Counted from the stretch's first letter, positions 25,818-34,278 are shown. The stretch: 48,015 nucleotides of DNA from Chitinophagaceae bacterium (GCA_947447265.1 CANFKC010000039.1:1-48015), one strand, 5' to 3'. Notes: a model not told the origin generated them from the letters alone. Translations and numbers: made by a program.

Positions 25818-27377
25818 TTAGAGTTTTATGATGTCGTCGGTTTGGGCATCATAGAAATGGTATTCGGTGAGGGGTGAATTGTTATCGGCTACAATTTTCA
25901 TTTTTACTTTGGTGCCCTTCATCCATTTTTTTGATATCGATGGCTTGAGGATGGAACCCTTGGTAAGGTATGCCTCCAATATAGGGTGCACGTGCAACGT
26001 AAGGTTGCGGTGGCCCTGGTTGATGAGGTATTTAAAATCTTTTTCAATATCGTCGGCCAGTAGTATTGACGGGCCTATTTTGCCGGTTCCTTTGCAGGTA
26101 GGGCACAATTCAGCAGTAGAAATGTTGAGTTCAGGGCGCAGGCGTTGGCGCGTGATCTGCATCAGTCCGAACTTGGAAATAGGTAGAATTGTGTGCCTTG
26201 CACGGTCGTTCACCATAAATTCTTCCATGGCATCGAACAACTGCTTTTTATGGTCGGGCAGCTTCATATCGATGAAGTCGATAATGATGATACCGCCAAG
26301 ATCGCGCAGGCGCATTTGCCGTACTATTTCAGCTGCGGCTTCCAGGTTGGTAGCCAGTGCATTCTGTTCCTGCCCGGCTTCGCCGTGGCGGGTACCGCTG
26401 TTTACGTCAATAACATGCAGCGCCTCGGTATGCTCAATAATGAGGTACGAGCCGCTTGACATATTTACCGTTTTACCAAAAGATGATTTCACCTGCTTCG
26501 AAATACCATAGGTATCGAAAATAGGTTGCGGTGCGGAGTGCAGTGTTACAATATCCTGTTGGCCAGGAGAAATTCGGGAAACATAATCTTTCGTTTCCGT
26601 CATTATCTTTTTGTCGTTCACTACTACTTTCTGAAAGCTTACGCTCAGCAGGTCGCGGAGTATTGATGTAGTTTTATCCTGTTCACCCAGCACCATTGCC
26701 GGCGCTTTCGCACCTTTCAGGTTTCGCTGAATGGTCTTCCACATTTTTTCCAGTTCCAGTATATCGGCATGCAGTTCGGCTGTGTTCTTACCCTCAGCCG
26801 CTGTGCGCACAATTACACCAAAATTTTTAGGCTTAATGCTTTCTACAATTTTCTGCAAGCGTTTACGCTCGTCAGCCGAATGTATTTTGCGGGAAATAGC
26901 AACTACATCGTTAAAAGGAGTGACTACAACAAAACGACCGGGTAAAGATATTTCGCAGCTTAACCTCGGACCTTTAGATGAAATAGGTTCTTTGAGTATC
27001 TGTACCAGTATTTCGGGCTTACCGTTAAATACCTCAGTTATCTTACCATTCTTCTGTATTTCAGTTTCATTCTGGAAGGCTCCGAAATGCTCGCCCCAAG
27101 CTGTGTTACCATCAACCGATTGCTTACTGAATTTAATGAGGGAGCGCAGGTAAGGACTTAGATCGGTATAGTGCAGGAAGGCATCTTTTTCGTAACCGAC
27201 GTCAACAAAAACGGCATTCAGGCCGGGCATCAGTTTCTTGACCCTGCCGAGGTAAAGATCACCTACGGCAAATTGGTCTTGTCCCCGCTCAAAATGAAGT
27301 TCGACCAGCTTTTTATCTTCTAATAAAGCTATTTCTACACCTTCATCAGATGCATTAATAATAAGTTCTTTGTTCAT
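25818..27377 (-). CDS. rng: Ribonuclease G (Rne/Rng family)
   Basis: 519 residues, near the size of E. coli RNase G and without the long scaffold tail of RNase E. An S1 domain is seen early (YLGRVKKLMPGLNAVFVDVGYEKDAFLH), then the RNase H-like and DNase I-like regions with HVIDVNSGTR and IIIIDFIDM, which supply the Asp residues that hold the catalytic Mg ion, then the Zn-link CPTCKGTGKIG (CxxC) that joins dimers, and a small C-terminal domain. It cleaves single-stranded, AU-rich RNA and matures rRNA. It follows HU, a TPR protein and an mS38-like gene on the same strand, and a 49-nt hairpin lies in the 367-bp leader region upstream. Confidence 0.94.
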   Translation of the reverse strand: MNKELIINASDEGVEIALLEDKKLVELHFERGQDQFAVGDLYLGRVKKLMPGLNAVFVDVGYEKDAFLHYTDLSPYLRSLIKFSKQSVDGNTAWGEHFGAFQNETEIQKNGKITEVFNGKPEILVQILKEPISSKGPRLSCEISLPGRFVVVTPFNDVVAISRKIHSADERKRLQKIVESIKPKNFGVIVRTAAEGKNTAELHADILELEKMWKTIQRNLKGAKAPAMVLGEQDKTTSILRDLLSVSFQKVVVNDKKIMTETKDYVSRISPGQQDIVTLHSAPQPIFDTYGISKQVKSSFGKTVNMSSGSYLIIEHTEALHVIDVNSGTRHGEAGQEQNALATNLEAAAEIVRQMRLRDLGGIIIIDFIDMKLPDHKKQLFDAMEEFMVNDRARHTILPISKFGLMQITRQRLRPELNISTAELCPTCKGTGKIGPSILLADDIEKDFKYLINQGHRNLTLHVHPILEAYLTKGSILKPSISKKWMKGTKVKMKIVADNNSPLTEYHFYDAQTDDIIKL

Positions 27378-27744
27378 TATTCCGTCTTTAAACCATCATC
27401 ATAGTCCGTAAACGGATATTGACAACATAGCAGCATGACGTATTAACTAGCGGGTAGCTTTAAATTATTTATTACAGAACAGGCTTAACGCAAAGTGAGT
27501 GTGGCAATATTCCTATAAATACAGTAAGACCAGGATAGAAAATCAAATGGCTGCTAAACGGCCAACCTTTCTTTTTGAGACAATTAAAATAGCGCTGCAA
27601 CACATTTACAAACAGGCAAAAAATGCCGGCAGTGCAGTTATGTAACAACACATTCACACAAACGTATCGCAATGTGTTGCAGATACAGTTGTGTGAATGC
27701 AAATAATAGCATCAGAGAAAGCTGATTAAGGTTGTGATTACCTC
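27378..27744. other. Leader region upstream of rng with structured element
   Basis: There is no gene in these 367 bp between the mS38-like gene and rng, both on the minus strand. Apart from the hairpin at 27651-27699 the region is unstructured AT-rich DNA. No TAnnTTTG box was found near the rng start, so rng may be read from further upstream through this leader. Confidence 0.5.
27651..27699 (-). promoter_or_regulatory. Long interrupted hairpin upstream of rng
   Basis: An 11-bp perfect outer stem (CATTCACACAA, 27651-27661, with TTGTGTGAATG, 27689-27699), a small AC/AG internal loop, a 5-bp stem (GTATC/GATAC), a bulged A and a 4-bp stem (GCAA/TTGC) close on TGTG. No T run follows on the minus strand, so it is not an obvious terminator. 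It may be a leader element for rng; E. coli rne is feedback-controlled through 5' hairpins, but the same role here is inference. Confidence 0.55.
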
Positions 27745-27834
27745 TTATTTCTTCTTATGACGGTTTTTTCTCAGGCGCTTTTTGCGTTTGTGAGTGGCAA
27801 TCTTATGTCTTTTTCTTTTTTTACCGCAAGGCAT
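27745..27834 (-). CDS. AURKAIP1/COX24 (mS38-like) 29-residue basic protein
   Basis: A 29-residue frame, MPCGKKRKRHKIATHKRKKR followed by LRKNRHKKK, of which about 60 percent is Lys, Arg or His. It matches the short bacterial members of the AURKAIP1/COX24 family, whose mitochondrial homologue mS38 sits on the small ribosomal subunit. A ribosomal location here is likely but inferred. It lies 17 bp downstream of the TPR gene on the same strand, so the two are probably cotranscribed. It is easily missed because of its length. Confidence 0.85.
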   Translation of the reverse strand: MPCGKKRKRHKIATHKRKKRLRKNRHKKK

Positions 27835-27851
27835 GTTTTAAAATTTTTAAG

Positions 27852-28709
27852 TTACTTTAATGTATTAATATGTTGATCAATTTCCCTGCTAAATTCAGGT
27901 TTATTTACCAGCTCTTTGCATTTTTTCAAAAGCTCTATCGCTTTTGCTTTGTTACCCAATCCTTCATAACTCTGTGCTAAGAAATATATAGCTTCCGAAT
28001 TATCGGGTTGAAGTTTTATTATAGTTTCAAACCTTTTTACCGCTTTATCATATTGGCCCGATTGTATTGACATACGCCCGAGTAACATGTTTGCAGGTAT
28101 ATCGTCAGGGTTTTTAGCTGTGATTCCTCTCAGTATCATTACCCCACGCATTGGCTCACCAGTCCCTTCTATGTATGCTGATGCAAGTGCCAGTTTTGTA
28201 TCTTCGTTAGTTGAATCTATCCTTAGCGACTGCTCCAGGCAACTCACTGCCTCTGCTGCTTCCCACACCTGAACTGACGGGGAATGTTCCTCCTGCATCA
28301 GTTGCAAAAATATTTGGCCTGCAAAGGTAAGCTTCTTTCCTGAATTCTCCAACTTTGCTGCCTTGCTATTATAATAAGTGGCAACAAGTATTTTTTTATT
28401 GCGCTCCCAAATGCCTCCGAGTTTGGTAAAAACAACAGCCATGCGCGAAGAATCGCGGATGGCTGCAAGTTCGTTCTCAATTATTTTTATAGAATCGTTA
28501 GCTGCTTTCGGCAGGCCTGCTTTTGAATTTACAACAACAGAATCAATTGAAGCCGGCTTTACCGTTGTAGTTGCCTGTCCCATTGCTCCGGGGCGGGCCT
28601 GCGTATCAGCACTCGGTTTTTTGGCAGGTGGAATCGTATTCCCTCCCCAATATAAAAGTGCCGTTAACGATATTGCTCCCGCAATGGTATAATAATGTAC
28701 TGCCTTCAA
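27852..28709 (-). CDS. Membrane-anchored TPR protein
   Basis: 285 residues. One N-terminal membrane segment (about residues 7-22, TIAGAISLTALLYWGG) is followed by a Pro/Ala-rich linker and a helical region with about three to four TPR motifs: AVSCLEQSLRIDSTNEDTKLALASAY, GVMILRGITAKNPDDIPANMLLGRM, AVKRFETIIKLQPDNSEAIYFLAQSY and KAIELLKKCKEL. The N-in topology places the TPR part in the periplasm. The partner is unknown. The gene starts 59 bp after HU, with its own promoter, and runs into the mS38-like gene. The HU-TPR-mS38-RNase G order appears to be a conserved neighbourhood in this phylum, as far as I recall. Confidence 0.82.
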   Translation of the reverse strand: MKAVHYYTIAGAISLTALLYWGGNTIPPAKKPSADTQARPGAMGQATTTVKPASIDSVVVNSKAGLPKAANDSIKIIENELAAIRDSSRMAVVFTKLGGIWERNKKILVATYYNSKAAKLENSGKKLTFAGQIFLQLMQEEHSPSVQVWEAAEAVSCLEQSLRIDSTNEDTKLALASAYIEGTGEPMRGVMILRGITAKNPDDIPANMLLGRMSIQSGQYDKAVKRFETIIKLQPDNSEAIYFLAQSYEGLGNKAKAIELLKKCKELVNKPEFSREIDQHINTLK

Positions 28710-28728
28710 TTGACTTTATATTTTTTTG

Positions 28729-28736
28729 CAAAGGTA
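28729..28736 (-). promoter_or_regulatory. -7 box for the TPR gene
   Basis: TACCTTTG on the minus strand, an exact TAnnTTTG, ends 19 bp before the ATG at 28709. It lies between HU and the TPR gene, so the latter need not depend on read-through from HU. Confidence 0.65.
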
Positions 28737-28768
28737 GCAAAATCGCATTGCCTTCCGTCATGCGTTGC

Positions 28769-29095
28769 CTACTCCTTATCGCTGGCATCTACTTCGCTAT
28801 GCTCTTTCAGCTCGTGCTTAGAGTCTTTCACTGCAACTGAAAATTCTTTTGCCGGCTTAAATGCAGGGATAAAATGTTCAGGAATATCAACAGCAACATT
28901 CTTCTTAATGTTGCGGCCAATTTTTGCTGCACGTTTTTTCAGAATAAAGCTGCCGAAGCCCCTTACGTAAACAGGTTCGCCTTCAATAAGCGATGTTTTC
29001 ACTTCTTTGAAAAAGGTTTCCAATGCAACGAGTATATCCACTTTAGGTATTCCCGTTTTTTCTGCAATGCTACCTACAATATCTGCTTTTCTCAT
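28769..29095 (-). CDS. HU/IHF-family DNA-binding protein
   Basis: 108 residues. The HU fold is complete: helical N terminus MRKADIVGSIAEKTGIPKVDILVALETFFKEV in two parts, the GEPVYVRGFGSFILKKRAAKIGRN strand-turn-strand, then the DNA-binding arm with the tip Pro in VAVDIPEHFIPAFKPAKEF. A charged tail of about 17 residues (Lys/Glu/Asp) extends beyond the usual 90 residues. It bends DNA as a dimer and compacts the nucleoid. The ATG at 29095 is the family start. Confidence 0.93.
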   Translation of the reverse strand: MRKADIVGSIAEKTGIPKVDILVALETFFKEVKTSLIEGEPVYVRGFGSFILKKRAAKIGRNIKKNVAVDIPEHFIPAFKPAKEFSVAVKDSKHELKEHSEVDASDKE

Positions 29096-29508
29096 GGTGG
29101 TTGGTGATTTTATAATATAAAATTAGAAAAAATATTTTTCAGGCAAATCAACTACATGTCATTATGTGCTACAACTACAACATGCCTCAATTTCCGAATA
29201 CGCGTTTACTACAATGTTGTGGCATATATTACCACCCGCAAATGTAAGCATATTACTGTTTTAGTGATAAACTGCAGCAAGATATTCACCCCATTTTTAA
29301 AATATTTATAGTTTCTTTACCTATATACTGAGGTTCAAAAGAGCAATGTAGCCAAAAATACTCCAATAATTTGTTAAATTACATAATGGAGCGAAATTTT
29401 ATTCTACATGATAAAATTTGTTATAGATAAACGTCATTTTATATTTATCAGCTACGTACCTGCAAGCCAAATAGTTTCATTTTCATTGCTCTGCATGCGG
29501 TATTTAAT
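29096..29508. other. Intergenic between HU and heme A synthase
   Basis: This 413-bp divergent gap is AT-rich and holds the HU promoter at 29118-29147. No gene, repeat or RNA structure was recognised in the remainder. Confidence 0.5.
29118..29147 (-). promoter_or_regulatory. Candidate promoter of the HU gene
   Basis: On the minus strand TTTG (29144-29147), 18 bp, and TAATTTTA (29118-29125) resemble the Bacteroidota -33 TTTG and -7 TAnnTTTG boxes, the latter with one mismatch. The -7 box ends 22 bp before the ATG. Confidence 0.45.
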
Positions 29509-30597
29509 ATGGTAACCTTACCTTTGCAAAAATTCAGTTTCGTTTTGGAACAAAGAAAGAGAAATGCTGTTGCCTGGTGGTTACTTGCCGGCGTAGCAAT
29601 GATAATTATACAAACACTGCTAGGTGGTGTTACGCGCCTTACCGGTTCCGGCCTTTCAATAACCAAATGGGACCCGATCTTCGGCATTCTTCCGCCATTA
29701 AACACCAAACAATGGGAAGACGCATTTAGCAGCTACAAGCAAATTGGCCAGTATAAATTTGTAAACAGTGCGTTTACCCTCAGCGACTTTAAGTCCATCT
29801 TCTTTTGGGAATGGCTGCACAGGGTTTGGGCACGCATGCTGGGCGTGGTATTTGCAGTTGGCTTTGTCTACTTTTTATTGAAAAGATCGTTCGATAAGCA
29901 GATGATACGCCCGTTTGTAGTGCTTTTTATACTCGGCGGTTTACAGGGCGTTGTAGGTATACTGATGGTAAAATCTGGTGTGAACCCTGAAGATGTGCAT
30001 GTAAATTATACGTGGCTTGCGGCACACTTTATTTCAGCAATGATACTTGCATGTTACACACTCTGGTTTGCTTTGATTTTACTGATACCCGCAGAAAAAC
30101 GCGTGGCGAATAAAAATGCCAACACGTTTACCCTGGCCACTATAGGCATCCTTTTTTTGCAGTTAATGTATGGCGCATTTATGGCCGGCTTAAAGGCAGC
30201 CAATGCCGCATCGACCTGGCCGGATATTAATGGCAGCTACCTGCCGGATACCGTATTTAAGAATGGTTTATTAAAAGATGTCAACCTCAGTGCATTGATG
30301 ATAAACGTTCATTTTATGCACCGTACTATCGCTTATATTTTACTGGCTATGGTTATTGCATGGTTTGCATACCTGCGCCGCAATGTGAACCTGGGCACAC
30401 TAAAAAGCGTTATTAACTGGCCTTTAATGCTGGTGCTGCTGCAAGTAGTAATGGGCATTATTACCGTGTTGGTATCGCCAAAAATAGTGCTGGGTAAATT
30501 CGGCATTTTTGAAACCTTTGCACAGGTGCACCAGTTGGTAGCTATGTTTCTGCTTATGGCACTGGTGGTGAATTTGTATGTGGTGAAGCGGAGGTGA
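29509..30597 (+). CDS. Heme A synthase, COX15/CtaA family
   Basis: 362 residues with about eight membrane helices. It hydroxylates the C8 methyl of heme O to make heme A for cytochrome oxidase. Family marks: LLGGVTRLTGSGLSITKWDPIFGILPP in the first part, WLHRVWARMLG with a heme-ligand His, YTWLAAHFISA, FMHRTIAYIL and VHQLVAMF giving the remaining His ligands, and the CtaA-type AASTWPDINGSYLP loop, longer as in the alphaproteobacterial/mitochondrial COX15 class. The ATG at 29509 gives the longest frame. A TACCTTTG box lies inside it, and TTG at 29545 would give a start just after that box; either is possible because the first helix begins at about residue 24. Confidence 0.9.
   Translation: MVTLPLQKFSFVLEQRKRNAVAWWLLAGVAMIIIQTLLGGVTRLTGSGLSITKWDPIFGILPPLNTKQWEDAFSSYKQIGQYKFVNSAFTLSDFKSIFFWEWLHRVWARMLGVVFAVGFVYFLLKRSFDKQMIRPFVVLFILGGLQGVVGILMVKSGVNPEDVHVNYTWLAAHFISAMILACYTLWFALILLIPAEKRVANKNANTFTLATIGILFLQLMYGAFMAGLKAANAASTWPDINGSYLPDTVFKNGLLKDVNLSALMINVHFMHRTIAYILLAMVIAWFAYLRRNVNLGTLKSVINWPLMLVLLQVVMGIITVLVSPKIVLGKFGIFETFAQVHQLVAMFLLMALVVNLYVVKRR
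29519..29526 (+). promoter_or_regulatory. TACCTTTG box inside the annotated start of heme A synthase
   Basis: An exact TAnnTTTG lies 3 codons after the ATG at 29509 and 18 bp before an in-frame TTG at 29545. If it is the real promoter, translation must start at the TTG. It may instead be a chance match within codons. Confidence 0.45.
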
Positions 30598-30602
30598 GTT
30601 TT

Positions 30603-30770
30603 TAGTAAATAGTAATTAGTAGAGAGTATTTAGTAGAGAGTCGTTAGTAGAGAGTCGTTAGTAGAGAGTATTTAGTAGAGAGTATTTAGTAGAGAGTCGT
30701 TAGTAGAGAGTATTTAGTAGAGAGTATTTAGTAGAGAGTAATTGGTAGAAAGTAATTAGTAGAAAGTATA
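30603..30770 (+). repeat. 14-bp tandem repeat, twelve units
   Basis: Twelve uninterrupted units on the theme TAGTAGAGAGTATT, with TAGTAGAGAGTCGT as the second main variant and slightly diverged end units (TGGTAGAAAGTAAT, TAGTAGAAAGTATA). The two main variants are mixed along the array, which points to expansion by slippage or unequal exchange. The period is not a multiple of three, and the array is not within a gene. Confidence 0.9.
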
Positions 30771-30807
30771 AAGCTGTGATGTAGAAGCAGATTATAAAAT
30801 GCTTTGA

Positions 30808-30856
30808 TGGTTAGCTTTGACGACTTTTTTAGAAAGTTTTCAAAGCGGTTGATGGG
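30808..30856. repeat. TTTGACAACTTT-type hairpin, copy 3
   Basis: This segment matches 14794-14842 over about 48 bp with few changes (GACGACTTTTTTAGAAAGTTTTC in place of GACAACTTTTTTGAAAGTTGTC), including TGGTTAG on the left and CGGTTGATG on the right. The stem is partly spoiled by the changes, suggesting a decayed copy of a mobile repeat. Confidence 0.7.
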
Positions 30857-30970
30857 TAGTGTAGGTATAGTATTTGTGTATGTCCGAAAATGACTTTGTT
30901 GGCGATCCTTACATATTTTTTTGTAAATAAACGGCTATTTTTACCCACAAAATCTTAATTAAAATTCAAA

Positions 30971-31002
30971 TTGCCATTTTTTCAAATTAATTCATATCTT
31001 TG
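30971..31002 (+). promoter_or_regulatory. Promoter of rpsO
   Basis: TTG (30971-30973), 21 bp, and TATCTTTG (30995-31002) fit the -33 and -7 boxes of Bacteroidota housekeeping promoters. The -7 box ends 41 bp before the chosen start of rpsO. Confidence 0.65.
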
Positions 31003-31043
31003 CACACTCAAAAAGTGTCGTTTATTTAAAAATTTTGATGCAA

Positions 31044-31316
31044 ATGTCTCATTTTACTGCTGAAAAGAAAGCAAACATTTTTAAAACCTTTGGTGGATCA
31101 GAAACCAATACAGGTTCAATAGAAGCTCAGATCGCTATGCTTACAGAGCGTATCAACCATATCTCTGGCCATATGAAGGTTAACAAGAAGGATTTTTCTT
31201 CTAACCGTGGTCTTATTGTAATGGTAGGTCGTCGTAAACGTTTATTACAATACCTCAGTAACAATAACCTCAGCTCTTATCGTTCGCTGATTGAAAAGCT
31301 TGGTATCCGCAAATAA
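31044..31316 (+). CDS. rpsO: 30S ribosomal protein S15
   Basis: 90 residues from the ATG at 31044 (MSHFTAEKK); an ATG two codons earlier (31038) is possible but less like the family. S15 hallmarks are FGGSETNTGSIEAQIAMLTERINHISGHMK and the C-terminal RKRLLQYL ... YRSLIEKLGIRK. It binds 16S rRNA at the central domain early in assembly. It is followed by a strong terminator and then pnp, the usual rpsO-pnp order. Confidence 0.96.
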   Translation: MSHFTAEKKANIFKTFGGSETNTGSIEAQIAMLTERINHISGHMKVNKKDFSSNRGLIVMVGRRKRLLQYLSNNNLSSYRSLIEKLGIRK

Positions 31317-31334
31317 GTGTTTGCCAACCGACTG

Positions 31335-31369
31335 TTCCCAACTAGATATGGTTGGGAATTTGTTTTTTT
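31335..31369 (+). terminator. Intrinsic terminator after rpsO
   Basis: TTCCCAAC, an 8-base loop, GTTGGGAA, then TTTGTTTTTTT. It would limit read-through into pnp, which begins 25 bp later. Confidence 0.85.
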
Positions 31370-31393
31370 ATGACATTCTAAAAATACTTATGT

Positions 31394-33772
31394 ATGATCC
31401 CAAGTCCTATTTCCGCGTCTTATAAACTAGCTGACGGTCGTGAAATTTCAATAGAAACAGGCAGGATGGCGCGGCAGGCTGATGGTGCTGTAGTGGTGCG
31501 TATGGGCAATTGTATGATACTTGCTACCGTCGTAGCAAATAAAGAGCCTAAACCAGGCCAATCATTCTTCCCCCTTTCTGTTGATTACCAGGAAAAATTT
31601 GCTTCTGCAGGCCGTATTCCAGGTTCATTCTTTAAAAGAGAAGCAAGACTTAACGATTACGAAATACTTACATCAAGGTTGATTGACCGCGCATTGCGCC
31701 CACTTTTCCCTGATGATTATATGTGTGATGTACAGGTTTTAGTTACCCTTATCTCTTCTGATACTGAAGTAATGCCTGATGCATTGGCTTGCCTGGCATC
31801 ATCTGCCGCATTAGCTGTTTCTGATATTCCAATACAGGAAATCATTTCTGAAGCACGTGTTGCACGCATTAATGGCGAATTTGTCGTTAATCCGGGCCGC
31901 ACCCAACTTAAAGAAGCTGACCTTAATATAATTGTTGCCGCTACCGCTAAGAATATTATGATGGTAGAAGGTGAAGCTCACGAATGTGACGAAGCCAGCC
32001 TTTTGAAAGCTATTGAGATTGCTCATGACGCTATCAGGGAGCAGGTTAAATTGCAGGAAGCGCTTCGTGAAAAAGTAGGTAACCCTGCTAAACGCGAATA
32101 CAAAAAGCCTTACACCAATACTGAACTGGAAGCAAGAATTGAAGCTTACGGTAAAACAAGGGTATATGATGTAGCTAAAGGCGCATTAGGCAAGCACGAA
32201 CGTGGTGATGCCTTCAAGCAGATCCGTAAAGATTTCGAAGCGGAATTTGCGACTGCAGATCCGGCTCCGGCTGCTGAAGATGCTGCTTTGATCGGCATGT
32301 ATTTCCACGATCTTGAAAAGAAAGTTATCCGCGATATGATGCTCGAAGAGCGTGTGCGCCTTGATGGCCGCAAGCTTGACGAAGTTCGTCCGCTTACTAT
32401 TGAAACAGATGTATTGCCTTCTCCACACGGATCAGCATTATTTACCCGTGGTGAAACACAATCATTAACTACAGTTACTTTAGGTACTGTTGATGATGAA
32501 TTGCTTTCAGAAACGGCTGCTACATCCGATTACGTTAAATTCATGCTGCATTATAACTTCCCTCCGTTTTCTACGGGTGAAGTGAAAATGATGCGCGGCC
32601 AGAGCCGTCGTGAAGTAGGCCATGGTAACCTGGCTATGCGTTCACTGAAGCAAATGCTGCCTGCTGAATACCCTTATACGGTTCGTGTGGTATCTGATAT
32701 TCTGGAATCAAATGGTTCTTCATCAATGGCTACTGTTTGCGCAGGTTCTTTAGCGCTTATGGATGCCGGTATCCCTTTCCCTAAGCACGTAAGTGGTGTG
32801 GCAATGGGCCTTATCTCTGGCGAGAATGGCAAATTTGCTGTATTGACAGATATACTTGGTGATGAAGATCACCTGGGTGATATGGACTTTAAAGTAACCG
32901 GTACCCGTGACGGTATCTGTGGTATACAAATGGACATTAAAGTTGATGGCCTGAGCATGGAAATTATGATGAGCGCTCTTGAGCAGGCTCGTCGTGGTCG
33001 CCTGCACATTCTTGATGCGATGTACAATACCATTGAGAACCCACGTGCTGAACTGAAACCACAAACTCCACGTATTGAACAACTGAATATCGACCGTGAA
33101 TTCATTGGCGCTATCATAGGCCCTGGTGGTAAGGTGATACAGGAAATGCAGCGTGAAACCGGCACTAAGATCAACATTGAAGAAGTTGGTAACGAAGGTA
33201 TCATTAAGATATTCTCTGCTGATAAAGCAAGTGTTGATAAAGCCCTTACCTGGATACGCAGCATAGTTGCTATACCTGAAATTGGCGCTACTTACGAAGG
33301 TACCGTTAAGAGCATTGTTCCTTTCGGTGCGTTCATTGAGTTCATGCCTGGTAAACAAGGTTTGTTACACATCTCAGAAGTGAGCTGGAAGCGCCTTGAC
33401 ACCTTAGATGGTGTACTTAGCGAAGGTGATAAAGTAAAAATACAATTGGTAGGCACTGACCCTAAAACGGGTAAACTGCGCCTTAGCCGTAAAGTATTGA
33501 TGCCAAAGCCTGATGGTTATGTAGAGCCAGAAAAGCGCGAACGTCGTGAAGGTGGTGATGACCGCCGTGGCGACCGTAACGACCGCCCAAGAAATGGCGG
33601 TGGTGGTGGCAACCGCAACGACCGTGGCGATCGCCCACGCCCACAAGGCGACAGGCCACGCCCGGAACGCACCAACAATGACGCAAATAATAACAATGAA
33701 GCAGCAGCTGAACAAGCAGCGCCAGCAGCCCCACAAGGCAACGGCGGCGATGATAGCGATATGATGCTGTAA
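31394..33772 (+). CDS. pnp: Polynucleotide phosphorylase
   Basis: 792 residues, longer than the usual 700. PNPase degrades RNA 3'-5' using phosphate. Two RNase PH domains are separated by a helical linker; the second holds GETQSLTTVTLGT, FSTGEVKMMRGQSRREVGHGNL and the catalytic ILGDEDHLGDMDFKV. A KH domain follows (FIGAIIGPGGKVI, about residue 565), then an S1 domain (about 630-700: GTVKSIVPFGAFIEF). The extra length is a low-complexity tail from about residue 710 rich in Arg, Gly, Asp and Asn (RRGDRND, NGGGGGNRND, RPRPQGDRP) that ends in an acidic DDSDMML. Such tails occur in other Bacteroidota and may bind RNA. Confidence 0.97.
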   Translation: MIPSPISASYKLADGREISIETGRMARQADGAVVVRMGNCMILATVVANKEPKPGQSFFPLSVDYQEKFASAGRIPGSFFKREARLNDYEILTSRLIDRALRPLFPDDYMCDVQVLVTLISSDTEVMPDALACLASSAALAVSDIPIQEIISEARVARINGEFVVNPGRTQLKEADLNIIVAATAKNIMMVEGEAHECDEASLLKAIEIAHDAIREQVKLQEALREKVGNPAKREYKKPYTNTELEARIEAYGKTRVYDVAKGALGKHERGDAFKQIRKDFEAEFATADPAPAAEDAALIGMYFHDLEKKVIRDMMLEERVRLDGRKLDEVRPLTIETDVLPSPHGSALFTRGETQSLTTVTLGTVDDELLSETAATSDYVKFMLHYNFPPFSTGEVKMMRGQSRREVGHGNLAMRSLKQMLPAEYPYTVRVVSDILESNGSSSMATVCAGSLALMDAGIPFPKHVSGVAMGLISGENGKFAVLTDILGDEDHLGDMDFKVTGTRDGICGIQMDIKVDGLSMEIMMSALEQARRGRLHILDAMYNTIENPRAELKPQTPRIEQLNIDREFIGAIIGPGGKVIQEMQRETGTKINIEEVGNEGIIKIFSADKASVDKALTWIRSIVAIPEIGATYEGTVKSIVPFGAFIEFMPGKQGLLHISEVSWKRLDTLDGVLSEGDKVKIQLVGTDPKTGKLRLSRKVLMPKPDGYVEPEKRERREGGDDRRGDRNDRPRNGGGGGNRNDRGDRPRPQGDRPRPERTNNDANNNNEAAAEQAAPAAPQGNGGDDSDMML

Positions 33773-33796
33773 GATTTAGAAGGAATATTTTTTTGC

Positions 33797-33827
33797 AACC
33801 CGCTCTTATGAGCGGGTTGTTTGTTTT
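33797..33827 (+). terminator. Intrinsic terminator after pnp
   Basis: AACCCGCTC-TTAT-GAGCGGGTT forms a perfect 9-bp stem followed by GTTTGTTTT. Confidence 0.85.
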
Positions 33828-34278
33828 ATGTTCACACCGGGCAAGTATTTTCATTTCACCACTATGCTAAACTCTTTCAGCCTGAGGGATAATTTACATG
33901 GGGCTTGCCTGTACATCTTACCGTAGATGCTTCCTGCGTCAGCAGGACAAAGGAAGAGTAGGACGCAGGTTAACCGAGTGACACGAATAAACCCGAGCAC
34001 GGGGTTCTATTTTCAACGCCTGATATTTTCTATTTTATCCTTACAGGGTTTTGCCCATTTTAAAACACAATGTTCTACAATCATGCCAGCCTTTCGGGAT
34101 TTTAACAGCAAATGGGGAATTTCAATGCATCTCGTAGTTACACTTAATAACAATGAATATGTTATACTTTAACTATAATCTGTTGCATCATTCCCATGTT
34201 GAGAAAATAAGGTGTTAATAAATCACGAAAAAATTAAAATTTGTAGGTCTCTTTTGGTTCAGATAAGCGGTTAAACCC

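Larger units (their letters stand above)
30598..31043. other. Intergenic with tandem array, hairpin copy and rpsO promoter
   Basis: No gene lies in these 446 bp. From left to right they hold the 14-bp tandem array, a copy of the TTTGACAACTTT hairpin unit and the promoter of rpsO. Confidence 0.6.

Noticed and set aside
33927-34172. 81-residue plus-strand open frame after pnp
   Set aside because: It overlaps short palindromic words, has no domain or clear promoter, and its composition looks non-coding.
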